A stretch of 64,000 bases of DNA from Chaetoceros tenuissimus (Eukaryota; Bacillariophyta; Thalassiosirophyceae; Chaetocerotales; Chaetocerotaceae). The notes beneath the pieces were generated by a model. It had not been told where the DNA came from. It did no database searches and saw only the letters and a list, made by a program, of their open reading frames with translations. The stretch is taken from the NCBI GenBank assembly GCA_021927905.1, contig BLLK01000045.1, positions 3,596,001 through 3,660,000 of the forward strand. Reading direction: 5' to 3'. Every line of letters begins with the position of its first letter. The stretch's first letter is position 1. Below are positions 1-11,100 of the stretch, piece after piece. The position numbers and the translations under genes are program-made.

Positions 1-153
1 CACGATCTGCAGAAAGATGTGTAACAAAAGGAACAATCAATGTAGTTCTCATAACAAATAGACTTGAAATAAAGAACACTGTTGATATTGTTATCACCTA
101 TCTACTTGACCACACTCGGCATTCTAAGCCTGTTCACCTCTTCCTTTCGTTTG
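1..153 (+). repeat. 5' LTR of the copia element, right part only
   Basis: Bases 1-153 are identical to 7531-7683. Homology stops exactly where the putative primer-binding site begins (left copy) and where flanking DNA begins (right copy). The first ~84 bases of this LTR lie before the window. Confidence 0.92.
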
Positions 154-172
154 GTTATGAGCCCGAACGACC
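153..172 (+). other. Primer-binding site complementary to a tRNA-Met anticodon arm
   Basis: Directly after the LTR lies GGTTATGAGCCC. Its reverse complement, GGGCTCATAACC, reads as a Met anticodon loop (CTCATAA) with its stem. Drosophila copia and relatives prime from the anticodon region of a cleaved initiator tRNA-Met rather than from the tRNA 3' end, and this site fits that half-tRNA mode. The diatom tRNA-Met itself was not compared. Confidence 0.7.
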
Positions 173-195
173 GTAGTCTTTTGTAACTAGAAACT

Positions 196-3100
196 ATGGC
201 ACTAGACGAACAGACGAGTGAGACGTCAACACCAGCTTCTGATCATGCTGGTAGAGGAGATGCTGGTTCCACCAGATCCAGGAACCGTGGAGCATCGTCC
301 TTCAGTGCCGCTGGTACAAATCTCAGCTCTCACCTGAATGGTGAGGAGCAATTTACTCCAGATCCTTCTGTACCTATTCGTGGCGGATACATCAAACACT
401 TGGATGTCGTTTACGTTGGAGGGGCATCGATCGCTCCCTATACCTATCTTCTCAACGTTCCTCAAGGAGGACAATCTTGTTGGGGTGCAGGCCAGTTTCG
501 AGATAGACGAAATATGGGTGCACATCTGGCTGCAGTGCGCAGCAAACCTGATTCCGCGGGATGGTTGACATTTCAAGGAAGTCTTGAGTCCACTCCTAAT
601 TCAAAGCAACTGGACAAGGTTGAATTCTTACAGAGGCTGACTGGAGATATCAAAGTCTACGGGCTGGAAGCGTTGTTCTCACCATTGGCAAATGATGGCA
701 AGCCTAAATTGCTTACTGAGAACATTCATGACTTCACCCTTCAAGGGGTAGTAGACGATCATACCTACCGTCTTCGTAAAGCCAACACCTGTGCTCGTGC
801 CTATGATACCTTTGAAATGTCGGATTTTACTCTCTCTCATGCTCTGGTGTCGTCATATCTTTCACCAAAGCTTTATTCTGATATGCAAACTGCCTATACC
901 AATGTTTCTGAGTTTGCCTACCTTCCTGGCCAGATTATTCTCATGCTTGCGTTGGAAAACACCAACAACTTAGTGACCTACGATATCGATGAGGCTAGGA
1001 AGTCCTTTGAAGCCATTACACTCATTTCTTATCCAGGGGAGAATGTGGGAGATTTAGTCAAGGATTGCCTTAAGTATCTTCGTATCATGGATGGTGGTTA
1101 CTGTTTACCATATAATGTTCAGTCAACTTTCTTGTACAAGGTAAATGACACCAACAGCAAGAACTTTAACTTTCAAGTGTCTGCCATGCTACAAAAGGTT
1201 CTTGAGATGGAGGATACCATTGGTCAGCATAAAAATCCAAAAGAAATCCTGCGCCATCCGCATTATACCAAGTACAATGTATGGGCTCTCTGTGATTCTG
1301 TTGCTTCCACATACCGTCAAGAGGTCGGATTTAATCGTTGGGTTGTTGAGCGTCTTCCTTCTGCTGCTGAAGGAAATCTAGGCACTGACTCTACTGGTCA
1401 AGAGAATCCAGGTGGTAAATCTTGCTGGGATTGCGGTAGTTTTCTACATCTGTGCAATTCCCCGAAGTGTCCAATGCATGGCACATCCAATCAGGGTACT
1501 CATCGCTACAAGTCTTCCAGATCTGGAGGAGGAGGTGGTTATAACAAGGATAAATCCAGCTCTGGTGGTGATGGTAATACGGATAAAAAGGACAAGGATT
1601 CTAAACAGCTCAAGTCCATTGCCCCCTGGCGTCTTATTCATCCAGCGGATTCCAACGCCTGCATTACTGTCGAAGGACGAGAATATAAATTTTGCTCTAA
1701 GTGTGTATACAGAGGTACAAATCAGACTGGTTTCTATACCACTGGTCCTCGCATGCATTCTACTGCTGAACACACAGCTTCCTCCACTGATAGTCAAGGC
1801 TCTGAAGCCAATCTCGGCGCGGCTGCTTCCATTCCTGAGGCATCTACCCCGGTTCCCTCGGCATCTACACTCGGTCGTCTTCCTTCTACAGCTCCTGAGC
1901 TTGATCCAAATGAACCTGGTGGCATGTATGCTGGTGGATTCACTGCTGCAGCTCTTGGTTTCCATGCAGAAGTGATTGAGCCTGTTCCAAGCAAAGATGA
2001 GGTGGAACTACAGATGGCTGCATGGGACGATGTTGATGATATGTTTGATGACTTTGATGGATGGGATCTCGACGGCAGTGGGTTTCTTGCGATGCAGACT
2101 CACGCAAGTTCTCACTTGGATGCATCAGTTGGTGCTTTTGTTCGTGTGTTGAATCAAGCTAATCTTTCTACAGGGAAGAGAAGCAACCTGTATGGGTTTA
2201 TCATCCAAACACCAAAACCTGGTGGCTTGTATTACAAAATCTCAGTATATGATAGGGGTCTGCAGTGCTTCAGGGAGTTCCGTCGGTGCAGAGACAAGTT
2301 TGTGGTTGTTGGTTTGAAGTCAGAATTGCCTCCGTTGCTATCTGCTTGGAAATCGTCTGAGTCTTCAGGTCCGTTATTGGCGGTGGGACTGGGAGCAGAG
2401 CTATCTGATAGAGTTCATTTGGAGTTTCTGTTTGAGTCTCGTGAATGTCCCATTGCTACAGAGTCACAGTATTCATTACTTGCATTAGCTCGTCAGTATC
2501 TAGTCACTCATCCTCCTACTATTTCCCGGAATGAAGTGCCAGCGGGGTATTTAGATGATGAAACTGAAGTCTCCAGTCTTCCAGGGAGTGTACAGCATGA
2601 TGAAGGATCAAGTTTGGAGGAGGAGGACAATAGTTTGCCTGAGCAACATACCGATGATGACAGTTTGCATGAGCAAGATACTATTGAGCTTACATCTAAA
2701 GTAAACTCTCTTGCTCTTTATGACCAATTCTTCTTTGATGCAGTTGACTCGGAGGAGGACATTATTTCAGTTGGTTCGGAGGAGGATACTTTTCATGATG
2801 CTTTGGAGGAGCTTCCTTCGGAAAACATTTCTATGTCTGAGCATTTCAAATCTTTTTGGGTTGAAGAGAGTCTTCCAATCTTCTCTCTGCTACATGAGAC
2901 TGGTTCTCTAGGCATGCTGATGTTCTGTCGCTTGATGTGGTTTCTGAGTGCGATATTCTGGGATTCTCTCGCTGGTTTGCTTCTTGGGTTACCGTCATTG
3001 CACTCTTCTTTATCACCTCCGTCAGCTACATGTAAACATAGCAGAAATCTTCGAAGGTATCCTCGAGCTTGGATGCTCCTCTCCTGCATCCAGCTTACAC

Positions 3101-6100
3101 ACAATGCTCCAGGATCCTTTGGGGTTGCACCTCCAGTGGATTTGCATGTTCTGGATCCTCTCCATCACACATGGTATCGACAGTCATACATTTCTTCCTC
3201 ATTTCTAGACCCAGATCCATTGTTTCTCTTGCAGTATCAAGGTGTACGTGGTGCTCAGTGCATGACTACTCTTCGTGATGCCTTCACTGATCAGGAGGAG
3301 AATTCTGTACCCTTGACACTTCCACTGGGATTATACATAGATCCGGTTGCAGACACCTCTTGCACTCTTGAGAATGTTGATCAGTGTTTCTTTGATGCAC
3401 ACGACTCTCTTCCCTTCACTTCTTGCCTTCACTTGGATGGGGATTCTTATTTTGATTCGGATGGTAGCATTCACTCTCCTAAGCTTCTCTGGAACTTTGA
3501 TTTATCGACTCTTCACTCCTTCTATGCAGTGGATAGCCGTGAGTATTCTCCGCTTCATATAGCTGCTGATGCTCCTTCACCTTTGGCCTTTTCTGCTGGT
3601 CTTCTTGGGTCTGTTGATTTGTTACCGCCACTTGGAGATAGCTTTCCTGTAATATTTGATACCGGTGCTAGCCTTGCTATCTCTCCTTGTGTCAGTGACT
3701 TTGTTCCTGGGTCTATACAGAAACTACATAATCGTTACATTGGGGGGTTGGCAAATGGATTACCTATTGCTGGTGTTGGAATTGTACGTTGGGTATTCCC
3801 TATTGATGGAGATAAAGATGTTGTTTTAAGTATTCGATGTTATCATGTACCCAATGCCAAAGCACGCTTACTTTCACCGCAGAGAATATTTAGCAAACAG
3901 CGTGGTGTGATGGGAAAATACACAATAGAGGAGGATTTTAGCACGTTACAAATTGACGGCCTTCCTGATTTGCAAGTTAATTACAGTTCTGAATCAAATC
4001 TTCCAGTCCGTACAGCTAGAAATTTCTCCAATGACCAACCTCAAGCAAATTTGGGAGTCTTGAATCCAGAGAATAAGAACCTTACAGCTGCTCAGAAGGA
4101 CTTTCTTCGTTGGCACTATCGCCTTGGACACATGGGAATGCAGAGATTGAAAGGGTTGCTGTGCTGTTTACCTTTCAGTAAGATCAAGAAATTCGAACCT
4201 CTGGCTAAATGTCCACCTTGTCGCTGTGAAGTCTGTCAGTATGCTAAGCAAGCTCGAACAAAGGAGAAAGGAAAGACTTCATCCGTAGATGTAAAAGTGG
4301 ATGGAAATCTTAAGAGTAATATATTGCGAGCTGGTGAAAGAGTCTCAGTCGATCATTTTGAATCTAGACTGAAAGGTCGTACCTTTACTTCTTTTGGAGG
4401 AGCAAATGCAGACTCCTATCGTGGTGGCTGTGTATTTGTTGATCACATGAGTGGGTACCTGCATACAGAGCTTCAAGTAGGATTTAGTGCTACAGAAACC
4501 ATTCGTGCGAAACAAAACTTTGAGCAACTTGCTGGCTCACATGGAGTATCAATTCACTCTTATCTTGCTGACAATGGAGCATTTAAGGCCCATTCTTTTG
4601 AAAGGCACATACGTGAGAGTAATCAAAAGATTAATTTCTGTGGAGTCAATGCTCACCATCAGAATGGAATTGCAGAGCGGAACATTAGAACTGTTTCAGA
4701 CAAGGCACGAGCTATGCTCCTACATGCAGCTCTACATTGGAAAGATGCAGTAAGCGACTCACTATGGCCCATGGCAGTACAATATGCTGCTTATCAGCAC
4801 AATCATCTTCCAAATGCTGAAGGACACGCTCCAGCAGATCTATTCACTGGTACCACATTTCCGCGTCATAAGCTTCTCCAAATGCATACTTGGGGGTGTC
4901 CCGTCTATGTTTTGGACCCGAAACTTCAGCAAGGAAAGAAGCTTCCGCGCTGGGATGCTAGAGCTCGTCGAGGGATGTTTGTAGGATTTAGTTCCGTTCA
5001 CTCTAGTGATGTACCTCTGGTTCTAAATCTACAAACTGGACATATATCTCCTCAGTTTCATGTCGTTTTTGATGATGATTTTACTACTGTGTCTTCTCTT
5101 GGTGTTACCGATGAGGTGCCTGACTTCTGGCAGCAACTAAGCCTGATTCGGCTAGAGGAGATATCATCATCTGTGCTCACTCGTATTCCTTTGGATCCTG
5201 CATCTAGCATTGAGATAGAAGACATCTGGTTACCCACTGACGAATTAGAGGAGAAAAGACGTCATGATACCATAACTGACAGAATTCGTCAGGTTCACTT
5301 CGATGATTCTTCTTCTTCCATTCCACCGCCAGCTCCATCCTCCGTACCTGCACCTAGTTCTATGCCTGCTCACCCTTCATCAGCACCATCCACTATCCCT
5401 TCTCAGCCTCCACCTGCTGCTCCTACGGTTGATCCTTCTTTGCGCCGATCGTCTCGGGTTCCAGTCCCGCGACAGGAATTCAATATATCTACTACATCTG
5501 GCAAGACTTACTCAGCTTCTGCCAACTTTGGTTGTGAGTTCAGCTATGAGTATAATCACATTGGTCAGCCTGCTCCAATTACAGAATGCAACCTCGCATG
5601 CATGGATCCAGACAGTAATGACAACGTAGCTATCTCTGGAACCATCACTGATCAGTACCTAGTAGATGATGTACTTTTGCATCAAGCAGATTCCACAGTT
5701 GATTTAGTAACTGGACAATACAATGGCATGGATCCCAGAGCCTATGCAGCAAAACACAGATCGAAGATTGATCCAGACATGCCTAGCTATGAAATGGCTG
5801 GTCGGAGTGCAGACAAAGAAAACTGGGAGGAAGCAATGAAGATAGAGCTTCGCACACTGTTGAATCAACAAACGTGGACAGAATTAGATAGAAAGTCAGT
5901 AACAAGCTCCGGTACTGCAGCTCGTGCTCGTATACTTCCTGGAACTTGGGCCTTCAAGCTCAAGAGGAGGCCAGATGGTAGTCCTCTCAAATTCAAGGCA
6001 AGGTATTGTGTCAGAGGCGACTTACAAACTGCGGGAGTTGATTACTTTGAGACTTATGCACCTGTAGTCCAATGGTCTACTGTGAGACTGCTTCTCTCTC

Positions 6101-7428
6101 ACACCCTTATTAATGGATGGACCACAAAACAAGTAGACTACACGAATGCCTTCGCACAAGCTGAGCTCTCAGAAGATGTATATATTGAACGTCCTAAAGG
6201 ATTTCCTCGCAGAGATGGAAAGGACACAGTTTTGAAGTTGAACAAAAGTCTCTATGGTCTAAAGCAAGCTCCTAAGTCTTTCTACGACAAGCTCAGAGCT
6301 GGATTAGAACAACGAGGGTTCACACGATCGGAAATTGATCATTGTTTGTTCATGAAGAAGGACATGATGGTAGTTGTATATGTGGATGATACTATCATTT
6401 GTGGTCCAGATGCTATGGAAATAGAAAAACTTATAAGTGATCTTGGAGTTAGCGATGATGAGCACAGAGAGGTGTTTGAATTGCGTGATGAAGGAAATGT
6501 AGGAGACTTCCTCGGGATTCGAATTGAAAAGCAAGGTGACTCTTATTTACTGACCCAGAAAGGGTTAACTGGGAAAGTGATTAAGGCAGCATACATGGAG
6601 GACAGCAATGCGAAACCAACGCCAGTATCAGAGGAGCCATTGGGAAAGGATGCAAATGGTGATCCATTTACAGAAGACTGGAAGTATTCTGAAATCGTGG
6701 GAATGCTGTTGTATCTTGCAAATAATTCTCGTCCAGACATAGCATATGCAGTGCACCAATGCGCTAGGTTTACGCATGACCCAAAGCAGTCGCATGCTGA
6801 GGCGGTAAAGCGTATTCTACGCTATCTTCAGGGTACAAAAGATAAGGGAATCTTGCTTCAACCAGACGGATCGAAGGGAATTGACTGCTTTGTAGATGCT
6901 GACTTCGCAGGACTATGGAAGAGCGAAGATGCACAAGATCCTGTATCTGTGAAATCAAGAACTGGTTACTTGATCACCTTCTTAGGATGTCCACTCTCAT
7001 GGTGTTCTAAGCTTCAAACTCAAATCGCTTTAAGTACAATGGAAGCCGAGTACATAGCTTTATCCACGGCTCTTAGAGAGGTTATTGCAGTCCGGGAGAT
7101 ATTGAAAGAGATACAGACTTTGGTACTGAAAGATTCGAAGGCTCAACATAAGTATACCTTCTTCGCTAAGTCCTTTGGCAGAGACAGACTTAAGCCTACT
7201 ATTGTGCATGAGGATAACAATGCCTGTCTACAGTTTGCAATGATGCCAAAGATGAATCCTAGAACCAAACACATTGCTATACCTTATCACTTCTTTCGCA
7301 AATACATAGTAGAAAATGAGATCCTTGTCAAAGCTATTGGAACCGATGATCAACTTGCAGATCAATTCACCAAGGGCTTAGGGCGAATCAAATTCGAAAG
7401 AGCTCGAAAGAAATTGATGGGATGGTAG
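196..7428 (+). CDS. Copia-type Gag-Pol polyprotein, 2410 residues, intact
   Basis: The polyprotein encodes everything needed for copying and integrating the element. The Gag part (to about residue 400) is followed by a zinc-knuckle-like cluster starting at Cys410 (CX2CX4HX6C, a variant of CCHC) and a second CX2C...HX4H cluster near residues 495-520. The protease motif DTGAS starts at Asp1155. The integrase has an HHCC finger (His1307, HYRLGH; Cys1344 and Cys1347) and catalytic Asp1386, Asp1459 and Glu1494, the last two 35 apart as in DD35E. Reverse transcriptase has YVDD at 2062-2065. RNase H motifs (STMEAEYIAL, HEDNNACL) and the copia-typical ADQFTKGL end follow. At 2410 residues it is much longer than common copia polyproteins (about 1300-1500). 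The excess is an acidic region with a hydrophobic patch between the zinc clusters and the protease. No frameshift separates gag and pol. Confidence 0.96.
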   Translation: MALDEQTSETSTPASDHAGRGDAGSTRSRNRGASSFSAAGTNLSSHLNGEEQFTPDPSVPIRGGYIKHLDVVYVGGASIAPYTYLLNVPQGGQSCWGAGQFRDRRNMGAHLAAVRSKPDSAGWLTFQGSLESTPNSKQLDKVEFLQRLTGDIKVYGLEALFSPLANDGKPKLLTENIHDFTLQGVVDDHTYRLRKANTCARAYDTFEMSDFTLSHALVSSYLSPKLYSDMQTAYTNVSEFAYLPGQIILMLALENTNNLVTYDIDEARKSFEAITLISYPGENVGDLVKDCLKYLRIMDGGYCLPYNVQSTFLYKVNDTNSKNFNFQVSAMLQKVLEMEDTIGQHKNPKEILRHPHYTKYNVWALCDSVASTYRQEVGFNRWVVERLPSAAEGNLGTDSTGQENPGGKSCWDCGSFLHLCNSPKCPMHGTSNQGTHRYKSSRSGGGGGYNKDKSSSGGDGNTDKKDKDSKQLKSIAPWRLIHPADSNACITVEGREYKFCSKCVYRGTNQTGFYTTGPRMHSTAEHTASSTDSQGSEANLGAAASIPEASTPVPSASTLGRLPSTAPELDPNEPGGMYAGGFTAAALGFHAEVIEPVPSKDEVELQMAAWDDVDDMFDDFDGWDLDGSGFLAMQTHASSHLDASVGAFVRVLNQANLSTGKRSNLYGFIIQTPKPGGLYYKISVYDRGLQCFREFRRCRDKFVVVGLKSELPPLLSAWKSSESSGPLLAVGLGAELSDRVHLEFLFESRECPIATESQYSLLALARQYLVTHPPTISRNEVPAGYLDDETEVSSLPGSVQHDEGSSLEEEDNSLPEQHTDDDSLHEQDTIELTSKVNSLALYDQFFFDAVDSEEDIISVGSEEDTFHDALEELPSENISMSEHFKSFWVEESLPIFSLLHETGSLGMLMFCRLMWFLSAIFWDSLAGLLLGLPSLHSSLSPPSATCKHSRNLRRYPRAWMLLSCIQLTHNAPGSFGVAPPVDLHVLDPLHHTWYRQSYISSSFLDPDPLFLLQYQGVRGAQCMTTLRDAFTDQEENSVPLTLPLGLYIDPVADTSCTLENVDQCFFDAHDSLPFTSCLHLDGDSYFDSDGSIHSPKLLWNFDLSTLHSFYAVDSREYSPLHIAADAPSPLAFSAGLLGSVDLLPPLGDSFPVIFDTGASLAISPCVSDFVPGSIQKLHNRYIGGLANGLPIAGVGIVRWVFPIDGDKDVVLSIRCYHVPNAKARLLSPQRIFSKQRGVMGKYTIEEDFSTLQIDGLPDLQVNYSSESNLPVRTARNFSNDQPQANLGVLNPENKNLTAAQKDFLRWHYRLGHMGMQRLKGLLCCLPFSKIKKFEPLAKCPPCRCEVCQYAKQARTKEKGKTSSVDVKVDGNLKSNILRAGERVSVDHFESRLKGRTFTSFGGANADSYRGGCVFVDHMSGYLHTELQVGFSATETIRAKQNFEQLAGSHGVSIHSYLADNGAFKAHSFERHIRESNQKINFCGVNAHHQNGIAERNIRTVSDKARAMLLHAALHWKDAVSDSLWPMAVQYAAYQHNHLPNAEGHAPADLFTGTTFPRHKLLQMHTWGCPVYVLDPKLQQGKKLPRWDARARRGMFVGFSSVHSSDVPLVLNLQTGHISPQFHVVFDDDFTTVSSLGVTDEVPDFWQQLSLIRLEEISSSVLTRIPLDPASSIEIEDIWLPTDELEEKRRHDTITDRIRQVHFDDSSSSIPPPAPSSVPAPSSMPAHPSSAPSTIPSQPPPAAPTVDPSLRRSSRVPVPRQEFNISTTSGKTYSASANFGCEFSYEYNHIGQPAPITECNLACMDPDSNDNVAISGTITDQYLVDDVLLHQADSTVDLVTGQYNGMDPRAYAAKHRSKIDPDMPSYEMAGRSADKENWEEAMKIELRTLLNQQTWTELDRKSVTSSGTAARARILPGTWAFKLKRRPDGSPLKFKARYCVRGDLQTAGVDYFETYAPVVQWSTVRLLLSHTLINGWTTKQVDYTNAFAQAELSEDVYIERPKGFPRRDGKDTVLKLNKSLYGLKQAPKSFYDKLRAGLEQRGFTRSEIDHCLFMKKDMMVVVYVDDTIICGPDAMEIEKLISDLGVSDDEHREVFELRDEGNVGDFLGIRIEKQGDSYLLTQKGLTGKVIKAAYMEDSNAKPTPVSEEPLGKDANGDPFTEDWKYSEIVGMLLYLANNSRPDIAYAVHQCARFTHDPKQSHAEAVKRILRYLQGTKDKGILLQPDGSKGIDCFVDADFAGLWKSEDAQDPVSVKSRTGYLITFLGCPLSWCSKLQTQIALSTMEAEYIALSTALREVIAVREILKEIQTLVLKDSKAQHKYTFFAKSFGRDRLKPTIVHEDNNACLQFAMMPKMNPRTKHIAIPYHFFRKYIVENEILVKAIGTDDQLADQFTKGLGRIKFERARKKLMGW

Positions 7429-7431
7429 CTT

Positions 7432-7446
7432 AAAATGAGAGGAGAG
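7432..7446 (+). other. Polypurine tract of the copia element
   Basis: An almost purely purine run (AAAATGAGAGGAGAG) lies four bases after the polyprotein stop and just before the inferred start of the 3' LTR. This is where plus-strand priming occurs in LTR elements. Confidence 0.7.
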
Positions 7447-7683
7447 TCGCAAGGTGAGAGTCAAATAGATACTGACGTCTGTCGACCGAATCTTGTTGCA
7501 ACATGGTTAATCGCTGAATCCTCTCAGCCGCACGATCTGCAGAAAGATGTGTAACAAAAGGAACAATCAATGTAGTTCTCATAACAAATAGACTTGAAAT
7601 AAAGAACACTGTTGATATTGTTATCACCTATCTACTTGACCACACTCGGCATTCTAAGCCTGTTCACCTCTTCCTTTCGTTTG
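7447..7683 (+). repeat. 3' LTR of the copia element
   Basis: The right end is fixed by identity with bases 1-153. The left end is inferred from the purine tract, giving an LTR of about 237 bp. It does not show a clear TG...CA pair, so the exact termini are uncertain by a few bases. Confidence 0.8.
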
Positions 7684-8140
7684 CATGTCAACCGTTAGTA
7701 GAGTGTATGAAAAAATAGAACGAAAGTATGGTTGTCAACCGTTGGTAGTGTGAAAACACGGACGGAAGGACGGATGGAACGGACGGAAAAATAAACGCGG
7801 TAAGGGATCGGATATCAATCCGATAATAAAAGCTGTATCTACATAATGATGATAGGATGGTTCGGTTCGAAAAATGAAAAAAGATTGCATGAAGTTTTTG
7901 GATTTGTCTTGAGACTTGAGATGATCTCCCTGTAAGAGTATTAGCTATTCCTATTCAAAGCATGCTACATTTCTTGTCTTGAGTACAGTAATAATCTCGT
8001 AATCAGAGATGATTTCCTTCAAGCCCTTCGGATTCAAAGATTGCATGAATATTATTTATAGCTCTTCTCAAAATGCAATCGTGTGCTGAATGAATGTTCA
8101 TATATAATCTCATAACAAACTAAAATGAAAAGAAATAAAT
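7684..8140 (+). repeat. Spacer with direct repeats and the likely promoter of the first channel gene
   Basis: TGTCAACCGTT(A/G)GTAG occurs at 7686 and again at 7733, each followed by a similar GTG(T)...GAAAA stretch. A GGACGGAA-rich patch (7760-7795) follows. Nearer the gene, ATTGCATGAAGT(T/A)TTTGG resembles the sequence upstream of the third channel gene (around 16204), so part of this spacer seems to be shared, duplicated 5' DNA. No coding region is seen. Confidence 0.6.
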
Positions 8141-11100
8141 ATGTCATCTAAACCAAGACAAGTAACGTTTAAAAAAACTGAAAGCAAAGATGAGTTTCAG
8201 GATTCAAATCCTCAAGATGCGGAAAAGATTGATATAGAGAAAGGGAAAAGTGAATCTAACTTGCCAAAGCAACAAACAAACAAACAATTGGATAGGAATA
8301 TTGGAGGTATCATGAAGCCAGAGAAAGGTCGTTCTATGTGGGATTTAACTGCAGAAGAAGATGAGGATGAAGAAGATCCCGTCAATATATATCTTGAAGC
8401 TATTAAAGTTATTGCTATTGGCGTTGCTAGAAAGGCACTCGCGAACCAGTTTGTTCTTTGGTTTCAACAAAGTGCATGGGATGAAGTCAGAGAAGTTCTA
8501 TTTGCGTCTGTTGAGGGTTATGTTACCTCGTTGGACTCTGATTTGCAACTATCAGATGAAGAACTTAGAGAGTTACTTGAAGTAAAAGACGGGGATGGTG
8601 ATAACCTTCTTCAGGTTGCTTTGTACAAAGGAGCTCCTACTGATATTCTTATACACCTCATTGAGGTAGGTGGAAAAGAAGTAGTTGAAGCACAAAATAA
8701 TAGTCAGCAAACTTCTCTCCACTATGCCTGTCGTTATGATGCCAAATTTGAGGTTATAGAAAAGCTCCTTGATCAAGTTGACAATGACTTCATTTCGAAA
8801 AAGGACGAGGATGAAATGAATGCTCTTCATTACGCTTGTTCATTCCTTGCTAATTTTGATATTGTAAAGCTAATCCTAGAAAAGGGAGGAAATGGACTTA
8901 TTTCTGAGGTAGACAAAAATGGATTCACCTCTTTGCACTTTGCTTGCCGCGCTGGTGCTGATGAGAATGTTGTGCAACTCCTTTTAGATGAAGGTCCTGT
9001 GGATCTAGTCTTTCAGCAGACGTACCAAAACTGGAGTGCACTTCATCATGCATGTGCCAACAACGCTTCGGTCAATGTTGTAAAGATGTTAGTCAATAAA
9101 GGTGGAATTAAGCTCATCGAGATGAAGAATAATGAGAAGGAATCATGTTTGTACCATACCTGTGAAACTAGTAATGATCCATCGGTCCTCATATCCCTAC
9201 TTGATACTCTCGGTCAAGAAAAGATACAAAGTAATGAAGTTGTCAATGCTTTGTTCATAGCTTGTGCACGAGGAGCGCCTGCGCAAATGATAAGACCATT
9301 CTTCAAAGGCGATGGAGTAGGAAATCTTTCTCATCGAAGAGCAAATAATCAGTCTATTCTCCATGTTGCTTGCTCAACAAAGGAGGTGAAGCTTGATACA
9401 GTACAGGCGTTGATCAAGTTTGGAGGCAAGCGTTTGATTAACTATCAAGATGGATCAGGAGAGAATGTGCTTCATTATTGCGTAAAGGCAGGTGTTAGTG
9501 ATGAAATTGTAGAGGCCTTGATTGATGCTGCAGGTGATTACACAGGAAATTTTATTCGTTGCAGAGATCACCATAAATGCAATGCTCTTCATTGCATTCG
9601 GTCTGTAACGCCTTTAGAAGTAATTGACCGTCTTGTTCAAGGTCAAAATGCTTTACTTTGTTTTCAAAAAGATGGAGATAAAGATCTTCCTCTTGACAAC
9701 ATGATCCATAGAAATTCCGAATACCCAGAGAAGCAAATTACGCATATCCAAGAATTTATGTATGACAAGGACAAGACTGGAATCACTATTCAACATGCTA
9801 CATTACAAAGTATTCGTGATCTTCCAAGTGAGCAGCAGGCAATTGCTTTGAGAGGAAAATATGTGCGTAGTGCGTTGAATCATCATACAATCAAGCCTCT
9901 CACTCTTTACTTCATGATGCTTGATATTATTCTTCAGCTAATGACAATCTGGATTTTTTCTTTTGAGATGAAAAGGAACATGGACATGACTACAGGGCAA
10001 AAGATAATTGTCGCTGTTTGTTTTGCCTGGTTACTAATACGCGCATTTGATTTTGTTGATGCATTGCAACTCATTCTTCTTGGATTAACAATCATTTCTA
10101 TGATTTTTGATTTTTCGGAAGATTTCTCACTTTATCTACTCATACTATGCATCGGTGTGTCTTGGCTCAGATTTGTATTTGTCTTCAGCAACGTTATCTA
10201 CCGGGTTAAAGTTTTTGTCAGTGCATTAGAATCAGTAAGTAAAAGATGTTATTACTTTTCTCAAATTCAGTTTATCGTATTGACTCATTCTTCATTCGCC
10301 TAAATGATCAGATTACAAAACGCCTTCTTCCGTTTGTGTTTGTGACGGTTTTCATCGTCATGGCCTTTGCGCACATGTTTCATGCCGTTGGACCACCTCA
10401 AGAAATTCAATGTCCCTCTGGCACCTTGGAAGAAATCCAAATAAATGATTATAACGCAGGGGGTTGGATTTGTAACCTCAACGACTCCTACTTTCAATCA
10501 TTTGCTATGTTATTAAGTGGGGATTTCTTGTTTTTTGACAAACCGATGGGTTTATGGTCGGCTTTAGCCTTGATCTTTGCACTCGTCATTGGCATCATTC
10601 TACTCAACATCCTCATTGCTGTTGTCAATGATTCATTTGTAAAGGTGGAAGAGAACAGTGATGATGTCTTTTGGCTTGGCAGATTGAAGTTTGTGTATAA
10701 GGTCCAAAAGATTTCACGGTATTTGAATCTTGCACCGGAAGATGAGGAAAATATAATCAACATTCTCAAAATATTAACAGAACATGATAGCCTCAAGTCC
10801 AAGCCGTCAAGGAGAATGTTTTCTCATTGGGATACAAGAGATATTGATGAATGGAGAGATTATCCAGAATGTTATAATTTGTTGTATTGGTTCGAGAATG
10901 GTAGTATGCCTGAAGATAAAAGTGATAAGCAAATTCAAATGCTAACTCTGAAGCAAAGACTTCTGTCATTTTCCAAGGTTGCAGAGTTGAATGAGATCAT
11001 TCCTCCATCAACAGGAATGGTACAAGTAATAGCTGGTGCTCATCGAAGAGAGAAGCTAAAGGGTGTGAAGAAGTGGGCTGCAGTGCTATTTTGCTGGATA

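Larger units (their letters stand above)
1..7683 (+). mobile_element. Ty1/copia-type LTR retrotransposon (diatom CoDi-like), nearly complete
   Basis: The element has an LTR, a primer-binding site, a single long Gag-Pol frame, a purine tract and a second LTR. The order of pol domains (protease, integrase, reverse transcriptase, RNase H) places it in Ty1/copia, because integrase precedes reverse transcriptase. The left end lies outside the window, so only the last 153 bases of the 5' LTR are visible. These match the end of the 3' LTR base for base, and the frame is intact, which suggests recent insertion. The target-site duplication cannot be checked because the left flank is missing. Confidence 0.95.

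Noticed and set aside
226-1994. Long antisense and off-frame open frames across Gag-Pol
   Set aside because: They are shadows of the 2410-codon frame with no independent features.
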